64,000 nt of DNA from Herbaspirillum sp. LeCh32-8 (GTDB lineage Bacteria > Pseudomonadota > Gammaproteobacteria > Burkholderiales > Burkholderiaceae_D): assembly GCF_017814915.1 (NCBI RefSeq), contig NZ_JAGIPZ010000001.1, positions 745,559-809,558 of the forward strand, written 5' to 3'. Positions within the stretch are counted from its first letter, which is position 1, and each line of letters starts with the position of its first letter. The notes beneath the pieces were generated by a model. That model was not told the DNA's origin. It made no database searches and worked only from the letters and a program-made list of their open reading frames with translations. Shown here in pieces: positions 54,156 through 61,019 of the stretch. A program made the translations under genes and the position numbers.

Positions 54156-54875
54156 ATGCCTGCCCCAGTCCTGATCATCCAAACCGGCAATTCCAACCAG
54201 ACCCTCAGAGCCAGCTACGGCGGCTACGCCCAGCAGATCCAGTGCGCCGCCGGGCTGTGCGACAGCGACACCCAGACCGTGACCGTGTACGAAGGCGAGG
54301 AGCTCGGCTCCCCGTGCGGCTATCGCGCGGTCTTCATCACCGGTTCGCCGGCCATGGTGACGGACAAGGAAGACTGGAGCGAGCGCACCGCCGAGTGGAT
54401 CCGCGACGCCGCCGAGCAGGACATGCCGATGTTCGGCATCTGCTACGGCCACCAGCTGCTGACCCACGCCTTCGGCGGCGAGGTCGGCTACAACCCGGCC
54501 GGCCGCGCGGCCGGCACCATGCACGTGGAAACCTTCGATTGCTGCCGCAAGGATGAATTGCTGGGCGTGCTGCCGGAACAGTTCCCGGCGCACATGCTGC
54601 ACATGCAGTCGGTGATCCGCCCGCCCAAGGACGCGATCGTGATGGCGCGCTCGCCGATGGACCCGCACCACATGATCAAGCACAAGCACAATGTGTATTC
54701 GACCCAGTTCCACCCGGAGTTCTCGCCGGCGTTCGTGCGGGCGCACCTGAATTACTACGCCGAGGTGTATCGCGGCTGCGGCATCGACGCCATGGCGCTG
54801 TGCGACAAGGTCAGCGAGACACCGCAATCGACCGGCCTGCTGCGCCGTTTCCTGGAACTGTACGCGCGGCACTGA
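54156..54875 (+). CDS. Class I glutamine amidotransferase domain protein
   Basis: A 239-residue stand-alone class I amidotransferase (GuaA-N/YfeJ-like). The start at 54156 (MPAPVLIIQTGNSNQTLRA) is chosen because the upstream part of the frame is not protein-like. Catalytic residues are visible: Cys in FGICYGHQLLTHAFGG and the His/Glu pair in YSTQFHPEFSPAF. No synthetase domain is fused or adjacent, so either an unlinked partner or independent glutaminase or gamma-glutamyl hydrolase activity is possible (PuuD-like proteins share the fold). It is followed by a bidirectional terminator. Confidence 0.85.
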   Translation: MPAPVLIIQTGNSNQTLRASYGGYAQQIQCAAGLCDSDTQTVTVYEGEELGSPCGYRAVFITGSPAMVTDKEDWSERTAEWIRDAAEQDMPMFGICYGHQLLTHAFGGEVGYNPAGRAAGTMHVETFDCCRKDELLGVLPEQFPAHMLHMQSVIRPPKDAIVMARSPMDPHHMIKHKHNVYSTQFHPEFSPAFVRAHLNYYAEVYRGCGIDAMALCDKVSETPQSTGLLRRFLELYARH

Positions 54876-54893
54876 CACCGGTGCGGCCAAACA

Positions 54894-54932
54894 AAAAAGC
54901 CCCTGTCCCGATAGTCGGCGCAGGGGCTTTTT
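54894..54932. terminator. Bidirectional terminator
   Basis: AAAAAGCCCCTG (54894-54905) pairs with CAGGGGCTTTTT (54921-54932), loop 15 bases. A and T runs on both sides serve the amidotransferase gene (plus) and the esterase gene (minus), which converge here. Confidence 0.9.
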
Positions 54933-54952
54933 GCTGCTGCGGCGCGGCGCTT

Positions 54953-55573
54953 TTACTTTAGGCCCACCAGCGGTTTGAGGTGCGTCCACACGTTGTCCAG
55001 CAGGATGGGCTGGGCCTGCTCGTTGGGATGGATGCGGTCGGCCTGGAACAGCTCCATGTTGGCGGCGATGCCATCCATGAAGAAGGGCACCAGCGGCGTC
55101 TTGTTCTGTTTGGCCAGCGCCTGGAACATGTCGGAGAAGCGGCGGGTATAGTCCGGGCCGTAGTTGGGCGGGATCTGCATGCCCACCAGCAGCACCTTCG
55201 CGCGGCTCTGGTGGGCGGCGTCGATCATGGCCTGCAGGTTGTCCTGGGTGGTTTTCAGCTGCAGGCCGCGCAGGGCGTCGTTGCTGCCCAGCTCGATCAC
55301 CACCACGTCTGGCTTGTTCCTGGCCAGCAGCGCCGGCAGCCGGTTCTTGCCGCCGATGGTGGTGTCGCCGCTGATGCTGGAATTCACCACGGTGGCGTCG
55401 ATCTTGTTCTGCTGCAGCCGTTGCTGCAGCAGCTGGGTCCAGCCGCGGCCGCGCTCCAGGCCGTACTCCGCCGAGAGGCTGTCACCGAGCACGAGCAGGG
55501 TTTTTGGGGCAGAATAGGCGCTCATCGCCGCCAGCATCAGGGCGATGCCCGCCAGCAGCCGCATCAGTGGCAT
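54953..55573 (-). CDS. TesA-like SGNH arylesterase/thioesterase
   Basis: A 206-residue GDSL/SGNH hydrolase of the TesA group (thioesterase I, protease I, lysophospholipase L1). A signal peptide (LLAGIALMLAAMSAYSA) precedes block I LLVLGDSLSAEYGL (nucleophile Ser). Block II glycine lies in NSSISGDTTIGG, block III is ELGSNDALRG, and block V is DRIHPNEQAQ with the Asp-His pair. The start at 55573 is preferred; 55588 and 55564 are alternatives and none has a strong ribosome site. It is divergent from a YbbA-like ATPase gene, the arrangement found for E. coli tesA and ybbA. Confidence 0.9.
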   Translation of the reverse strand: MPLMRLLAGIALMLAAMSAYSAPKTLLVLGDSLSAEYGLERGRGWTQLLQQRLQQNKIDATVVNSSISGDTTIGGKNRLPALLARNKPDVVVIELGSNDALRGLQLKTTQDNLQAMIDAAHQSRAKVLLVGMQIPPNYGPDYTRRFSDMFQALAKQNKTPLVPFFMDGIAANMELFQADRIHPNEQAQPILLDNVWTHLKPLVGLK

Positions 55574-55637
55574 CAGCCCAGCGCCCATGCGCCGGTGCGC
55601 TGCAACCGTCCCGGACCTTCTTGCCTGAATGCCCTGC

Positions 55638-56354
55638 ATGAGCGCTGCCATTTCCATTCCCGCCGATCCCGTTGCTTCCGCTGTGCCTGCCATCGAAGTC
55701 CTTCAGTTGTCCAAACGTGTTGCCGATGCCTCGGCCGAATCCGGCCAGCTCACCATCCTGAGCGGCATCGATTTTACCGTGGCCGCCGGCACCACGGTGG
55801 CCATCGTCGGCGCCTCCGGTTCTGGCAAGTCGACCCTGCTGGGCCTGTTGGCTGGACTGGATACGCCCAGCGAAGGTTCCGTGAAGCTCGATGGCGAGGA
55901 CATCTACCGGCTTGACGAAGACGGCCGCGCCGCGCTGCGCAAGCGCAAGCTGGGCTTCGTGTTCCAGTCGTTCCAGTTGCTCGGCCACCTGACCGCGCTG
56001 GAGAATGTGATGCTGCCGCTGGAGTTGCGCGGCGACGCGCAGGCGAAGCCGAAGGCCGAAAAGATGCTGGCCCGGGTCGGTCTGGGGCAGCGCCTGAAGC
56101 ACTATCCGAAATATCTCTCCGGGGGCGAGCAGCAGCGCGTGGCGCTGGCGCGCGCCTTCGTCACCGAGCCGCCGCTGCTGTTTGCCGACGAGCCCACCGG
56201 CAGCCTGGATGCCGCCACCGGCGAGGCGGTGATCAAGCTGATGTTTGAACTGAACCAGGAACGCGGCTCCACGCTGGTGCTGGTCACCCACGACAACAGC
56301 ATCGCCGCGCGCTGCGCACGCACCATCACCATCGCGGCGGGCCGGCTGGCCTGA
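55638..56354 (+). CDS. ABC ATPase, YbbA type
   Basis: A 238-residue ATPase of the LolD/YbbA/MacB-like clade. It has Walker [20 protein letters not shown]-loop FVFQSFQLLGHLTALENVMLPLE, signature LSGGEQQRVALARAF, Walker B LLFADEPTGSLD and H-loop VTHDN. An ATG at 55629 is an alternative start. In E. coli, ybbA is divergent from tesA and followed by the permease gene ybbP. Here tesA-like is divergent as expected, but the next gene is a convergent EamA transporter and no YbbP homologue lies in the window. Its membrane partner must be elsewhere. Confidence 0.88.
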   Translation: MSAAISIPADPVASAVPAIEVLQLSKRVADASAESGQLTILSGIDFTVAAGTTVAIVGASGSGKSTLLGLLAGLDTPSEGSVKLDGEDIYRLDEDGRAALRKRKLGFVFQSFQLLGHLTALENVMLPLELRGDAQAKPKAEKMLARVGLGQRLKHYPKYLSGGEQQRVALARAFVTEPPLLFADEPTGSLDAATGEAVIKLMFELNQERGSTLVLVTHDNSIAARCARTITIAAGRLA

Positions 56355-56374
56355 GGCCGTCCAACGGCGCGAGA

Positions 56375-57328
56375 CTAGACCGACTCCATCGGATCGGCTG
56401 CCGGCAGCCGGTGGTGGCGCTTGCGCTCGACCAGGGCGATGCCCACGCCGCTGGCGCAGATGACGGCGATGCCCAGCACCGTCAGGCCGTCGGGAAACTG
56501 GCCGAACACCAGCCAGCCCATGCCCGAGGCCGAGATGATCTGGGCATAGAAGAAGGGCGTCAGTACCGAGGCTTCGGCGTGGCGGTAGGCGGTGTTCTGC
56601 AGCAGGTGGCCGATGGCGCCGGTGATGCCGGTGGAGATCAGGATTGCCCATTCCACCAGTGTCGGCGTATGCGCGCTCCAGAAGAAGGGCACCGCCAGCG
56701 TCGACAGCACGCTGCCGACCAGGGCGCCATAGAACAGCGTCACCATCGGGTCGTCAGCCTGGTTGGCCTTGCGGTTGAGGATGGACATCATCGCCATCGT
56801 GAACGCCGACAGCAGGCCCAGCGCCACGCCGTGGGGCGGAATATCGCCGCCCGGGCGGATCACGATCAGCATCCCGGTAAATCCCACCAGCACCGCGATC
56901 CAGCGCGAGGCATAGCTGCGCTCGCCCAGCAGCCACGGCGACATTGCCAGCACGATCAGCGGCGCGCAGAAGTTCATCGCCGTACCTTCGGCCAGCGGCA
57001 CGATCCGCAACACCGAAAAGAAGATCAGCGTGGACGCCAGCAGCAGGGCGCCGCGGCCCAGCTGCAGCCGGGGACGGTTGGAGCGAAAGATGCTGCGTCC
57101 GGAGCGGCGCTGGTAGAGCGGCACCAGCGTCACGGCCATGAACACCACGTTGATGCTGTAGCGCATCCACGCGATCATCACCACGTGGTAGCCGGAGATT
57201 GCCAGCAGCTTGCCGGCCGCGTCCAGCAGCGAGAGCGTCCATAAACCCGTCACCAGGAAGATGACGCCCAGAAAGAGCCTAGGCGTGTGTGCGGTGGTGC
57301 GTGACGTGGGCAGGACGGTGGTGGACAT
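56375..57328 (-). CDS. EamA/DMT-superfamily transporter
   Basis: A 317-residue, ten-helix carrier made of two EamA repeats. The first covers about residues 18-155 (PLAEGTAMNFCAPLIVLAMSPWLLGE) and the second 165-305 (GAIGHLLQNTAYRHAEASVLTPFFYAQII, VFGQFPDGLTVLGIAVICASGV). Such proteins export amino acids, purines, riboflavin or other metabolites, or import S-adenosylmethionine; the substrate cannot be inferred. Its start region overlaps the 3' end of nnr by 50 bases on the same strand, which is unusually long and couples the two genes. Confidence 0.88.
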   Translation of the reverse strand: MSTTVLPTSRTTAHTPRLFLGVIFLVTGLWTLSLLDAAGKLLAISGYHVVMIAWMRYSINVVFMAVTLVPLYQRRSGRSIFRSNRPRLQLGRGALLLASTLIFFSVLRIVPLAEGTAMNFCAPLIVLAMSPWLLGERSYASRWIAVLVGFTGMLIVIRPGGDIPPHGVALGLLSAFTMAMMSILNRKANQADDPMVTLFYGALVGSVLSTLAVPFFWSAHTPTLVEWAILISTGITGAIGHLLQNTAYRHAEASVLTPFFYAQIISASGMGWLVFGQFPDGLTVLGIAVICASGVGIALVERKRHHRLPAADPMESV

Positions 57329-58850
57329 GGTCTCGGATGATGTTATTGAACACGGCTCTGATGGCCGGGATGAATTCGCTGGCGGTCAGGCCTACCGGCC
57401 CCAGGCCTTCGGCCACCAGGCGGTCGGCGGCGGCGCCGTGGATCCAGGTGGCGGCCAGCGCGGCGGCGCGCGTGGGCCAGCCTTGCGCCAGCAGCGCCCC
57501 GCACAGGCCGGACAGCACGTCGCCGGTGCCGGCGGTGGACAGCGCCGGATTGCCGGTCGGGTTGATGGTCATCTCGCCGTCGGGGAAGGCGATCACGGTG
57601 CCGGCGCCCTTGAGCACGGTAATGGCGTTGAACTGGCGGGCCAGCAGGCGCGCCGCCTGCGGCCGGTCGGCCTGGATCTGCTGGGTGGTGGTGTCGAGCA
57701 GGCGTGCGGCCTCCAGCGGATGCGGGGTGATGATGCTGACGATCTCGCCGTTGGTGCGGCTGCGGTCGTGCAGCTTGTGCTGCAGCGTAGGTTCGGCCGA
57801 GATCAGGTTCAGGGCGTCGGCGTCGATCACGATGTCGGCCTCGCTATCGAGCGCGCGCGAGAGGATGTCGTAGGCGTGGCGCGAGGTGCCCATGCCGGGG
57901 CCGACCACCAGCGCCGCGCTGGCGCCGAATTCGACGCGGTCGGCGACGCGAAACATCAGTTCCGGATGCACGCCGTCATAGGCCGGGCCATCGTCGACGA
58001 AGGCGACATACACCCGTCCCGCGCCGCCGAAGGCCGCGGTGCGGGCCGCCAGCACGGGCGCGCCGGCCATGCCGCGCGCGCCGCCCACCACGATCACGTC
58101 GCCGTAACTGCCCTTGTGGGAGTTGTTGGCGCGCGGCTTCAACGAGGCGGCGAAATATTGCGGGCCGTTCAGGAAGGCGCGGGTCGGCTTGTAGCAGCCG
58201 TGGTCGATTTCCAGATCGCGCAGCGCGATGTGGCCGCTATGGTCCTTGCCGTCGCAGGTGTGCAGGCCGGGCTTGTCACCGATGAAGGTGATGGTGTGGC
58301 TGGCATTGACCGCGGCGCCGTCGCTGCCGCCGACGATGCTGCCGCTGTCGGCGTTCAGGCCGCTGGGCACGTCGATGGACAGCACCGGGCAGCGCAGGCC
58401 GTTGACGTAGTCGATGATGGCGCGCAGCTTGCCGTTGGGCGGACGTGACAGGCCGATGCCGAACAGGCCGTCGATCACCAGCGCCCAGGATTGGCCGCGC
58501 AGGCCGGCCGGGCTGAGGTCTTCGATGAACTGGATGTCGGCCTCGCGGGCGCGCGACATGGCGCGGCGCGCATCGTCAGCCTGCTTGCTTTCGTCGGCGT
58601 GCAGCTGCACGGCGACTTCGATGCCGGCTTCTTCCAGGATGCAGGCGGCCTCCAGCGCATCGCCGCCGTTGTTGCCGGGGCCGGCCAGGATCAGGACGGA
58701 CGGGGAGGATTCGGTGGCCGAGCACAACAGTTCCTGTGCGTATTCGGCGACGGCCGCGCCCGCGCGCTGCATCAACGTGTAAGGCGGCAGGCTGGCCAGG
58801 GCCTTGTGCTCGACCTCGCGGATTTCGGCAACGGAATAGAGCGCGCTCAT
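57279..58850 (-). CDS. nnr: Bifunctional NAD(P)H-hydrate epimerase/dehydratase
   Basis: A 523-residue repair enzyme that epimerises and dehydrates damaged NAD(P)H hydrates. The N-terminal YjeF_N epimerase (about 1-215) has LAGPGNNGGDALEAACIL and VIDGLFGIGLSRPPNG. The C-terminal ribokinase-like dehydratase (about 235-500) has KGSYGDVIVVGGARGMAGAPVLAARTA, IITPHPLEAARLL, TVLKGAGTVIAFPDG and the catalytic NPALSTAGTGDVLSGLCGALLAQG. The C-terminus is His/Arg-rich (RDHVHHRPAHVTHHRTHA), encoded in the stretch overlapping the next gene. It fits the NAD theme with nadA, nadB and nadC but is not linked to them. Confidence 0.95.
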   Translation of the reverse strand: MSALYSVAEIREVEHKALASLPPYTLMQRAGAAVAEYAQELLCSATESSPSVLILAGPGNNGGDALEAACILEEAGIEVAVQLHADESKQADDARRAMSRAREADIQFIEDLSPAGLRGQSWALVIDGLFGIGLSRPPNGKLRAIIDYVNGLRCPVLSIDVPSGLNADSGSIVGGSDGAAVNASHTITFIGDKPGLHTCDGKDHSGHIALRDLEIDHGCYKPTRAFLNGPQYFAASLKPRANNSHKGSYGDVIVVGGARGMAGAPVLAARTAAFGGAGRVYVAFVDDGPAYDGVHPELMFRVADRVEFGASAALVVGPGMGTSRHAYDILSRALDSEADIVIDADALNLISAEPTLQHKLHDRSRTNGEIVSIITPHPLEAARLLDTTTQQIQADRPQAARLLARQFNAITVLKGAGTVIAFPDGEMTINPTGNPALSTAGTGDVLSGLCGALLAQGWPTRAAALAATWIHGAAADRLVAEGLGPVGLTASEFIPAIRAVFNNIIRDHVHHRPAHVTHHRTHA

Positions 58851-58970
58851 GGCTGTGATCGCTGATGAGTTAGTGCTGCGGTGGATGGGGTGCTGCGGAG
58901 GTATTGCGGGTGCCTGATTTCGAAATCATTCTAAGTCAATTGTCCCTGCTGCGCAGGCGACGCGCAGATG

Positions 58971-59003
58971 AAAAAAATCGGCTTGGATGAATCCATGCCG
59001 ATT
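58971..59003 (-). terminator. Terminator of the DadA-like gene
   Basis: AATCGGC (58976-58982) pairs with GCCGATT (58997-59003), extended inward by TGGA/TCCA around a TGAA tetraloop after a T/T mismatch. On the minus strand a run of seven T follows (A run 58971-58977). It separates this gene from nnr. Confidence 0.9.
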
Positions 59004-59047
59004 CGTCTCCTGCCTGACCTGCCTGGCGGCGGTGTTCAGGCGGCCGC

Positions 59048-60322
59048 TCAGCCCGTGGCCAGGTCGCGCGGCAGAAAGCCTTCGGCATCGATCTCCGGCT
59101 CCTCGCCGGCCATCATGTCGGCGAGGATGCGCGCCGACGCCACCGCCGCGGCCCAGCCGGTGACGCCATGGCCGGTATTGACGAAGACGTTGCCGTGGCG
59201 GGTCGGGCCGAACACCGGCAGGCCGCTGGGCAGCACCGGGATGGTGTTGGCCCAGAAATGCGCCTGGTTGTAGTTGGCTGCGTTGGGGTAATAGTCGCCG
59301 GCGATCTTGAGCAGGTTGCGCAGCGCCTTGGGTGGGATCGCCTGCGACGGCGGTACGAAGCCCAGCAGACCGGTGATGCGCAGGCGATGGCCCAGGCGCG
59401 TCATGGCGACCTTGTAGCTGTCGTCGAACAGCGCCATGTTGGGCGCGTCGTCCGGATTCTTGATCGGCACCAGCGCCGACCAGCTTTGCAGCGCGCGCAG
59501 CGGCAGCGGGGTGTCGAGCGGACGCAGCAGCTCGGCGCTTTGCATGCCGGCGGCCAGCACCACGCCGTCCACGGTCATGCTGGAAGCCAGGTGCGGCGAG
59601 TCGATCTCCAGCGTGACGCGTCCGCCGAAGTCGGCCTGGATCGCTTTGACGGACGCGCCGAAGTGGAAGGACACGCCCAGCTCCTGGGCAGCGTTGCGCA
59701 TCTGCTTGGCAAACAGCACGGCGTTGCCGGCGATGTCGTCGGGATAGTGCAGGGCGCCGGCCAGCGCCGCCTCGGACGAGAAGGCCGGCTCCAGCTGGCG
59801 GATGGCGGCGGTGTCCAGCGACTTGTGCTTGAGCTCGGCCTGCTGCGCGGCTTCCTGCATTTGCGGAATGCGCGCGGCCTCGGCGGGCAGGCGGAACAGG
59901 TGGAACACGCCGTTGCTGTTCTCGTGCTCCATGCCGTAGTGGGCCTGCAGCTGCAGCGTCAATTCCCGGCCATAGGCCGACAGGCGCGTCAGGCGTTGCT
60001 TGTTGGCGGCGAAGCGCTGCTGCTGGGCAGCGCGCGTCTGGCGCATCCAGCGGTTGCGCGAGAAGTCGGCGCCCGACGCCAGCAGTACGCGCGGCTCTTC
60101 CTTGAAGCGGCAGGCGAAGGTGGAGAAAGCGCCGGGCAGGGTCAGCGGCATGGCCACGCCCGGCGCAAGCAGGCCGGAGTTGCCGAAGGTGGCTTCCTCG
60201 GCGACGTGGGCGCGCCGCTCGATGACGGCCACCTGATACCCCTTGGCCGCCAGGAAGTAGGCGCTGCAGATTCCGGAAAGTCCCCCGCCGATGACGGCGA
60301 TCTGTCGATGTGTGCTGTTCAC
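59048..60322 (-). CDS. D-amino-acid dehydrogenase (DadA-like)
   Basis: A 424-residue DAO-fold flavoprotein of the D-amino-acid dehydrogenase small-subunit family, which oxidises D-amino acids to keto acids and passes electrons to the quinone pool. The FAD motif AVIGGGLSGICSAYFLAAKG starts near residue 9. EATFGNSGLLAPGVAMPLTLPGA and the C-terminal PSGLPVFGPTRHGNVFVNTGHGVTGWAAAVASARILADM match DadA proteins. It is monocistronic, with its own terminator; no alanine racemase gene is beside it, so D-alanine is not certain as substrate. Confidence 0.87.
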   Translation of the reverse strand: MNSTHRQIAVIGGGLSGICSAYFLAAKGYQVAVIERRAHVAEEATFGNSGLLAPGVAMPLTLPGAFSTFACRFKEEPRVLLASGADFSRNRWMRQTRAAQQQRFAANKQRLTRLSAYGRELTLQLQAHYGMEHENSNGVFHLFRLPAEAARIPQMQEAAQQAELKHKSLDTAAIRQLEPAFSSEAALAGALHYPDDIAGNAVLFAKQMRNAAQELGVSFHFGASVKAIQADFGGRVTLEIDSPHLASSMTVDGVVLAAGMQSAELLRPLDTPLPLRALQSWSALVPIKNPDDAPNMALFDDSYKVAMTRLGHRLRITGLLGFVPPSQAIPPKALRNLLKIAGDYYPNAANYNQAHFWANTIPVLPSGLPVFGPTRHGNVFVNTGHGVTGWAAAVASARILADMMAGEEPEIDAEGFLPRDLATG

Positions 60323-61019
60323 TCTGTTCGTCTTGATGCGGTCAATGCCGCTTTGGTCGTCGTCATCGTCCGGCTTCTCGTGTGATCACAATGGCAAGAT
60401 TGCATTGCGCGGGCCGCTGTTGCGATGCGGCCGGAATGATACATCGAATTTTCCTTGCCGAAACGATATCGGCCGCAGGTCGCGCGCTATCGCGCTTGCG
60501 GCGGGAGCGTGCTGGAAACGGTTGGTGAAGCGATGCCGGCTTGCATGCAAACAACGCGCAGACCCGCGGCGGCGATGACAGGCGCGCGCCGCAGGCTGCA
60601 GCGGGGCGTGTTGCCGCGATGCATTGCTTCGTCGGCGTCGAGGGAAATCCGCTTGGTCGACAGTCGACTCATCGACCGCAGACCCCGGGGTGATGGTTGC
60701 CGGGCCTTTGCATGGCGCGGCGCAACTGCGGCAGGCGCCGCGTTGTTCCAGCATGGCTGCGGGCCAAGGAGGGATGAGGAGGGCGGCGCGCCAATCTGCT
60801 CGCTTTCTGTGGGCCGAACACCCCCGTCCACTGTATAATTCCGGCTTTGCCAGCAAACGCGCGCACGCTTCACCAGTCCGGCGCCGTGTCCCATGCCTGT
60901 CGCAGGTCGTTGCCTGCTGCAATGCGGTAACGAGGACGCGCCCGGAGCTCGATGGAGCGGCCTCTGCCGCGATGCTGCGACAGTTTCCCCCGATTCAAGC
61001 TAACTGCCTCGACCTCGCC
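60323..61019 (+). promoter_or_regulatory. Long upstream region of purL
   Basis: Nearly 700 bases without a gene I can defend. The open frames on both strands give Arg/Ala-rich, low-complexity products. TATAAT at 60834-60839 is the best promoter element (no clear -35) and would leave a leader of about 180 bases on purL. I found no purine-riboswitch-like fold in that leader. Confidence 0.45.

Noticed and set aside
60386-60922. Open frames in the gap before purL
   Set aside because: Arg-rich products on both strands with no ribosome site, start context or recognisable fold.
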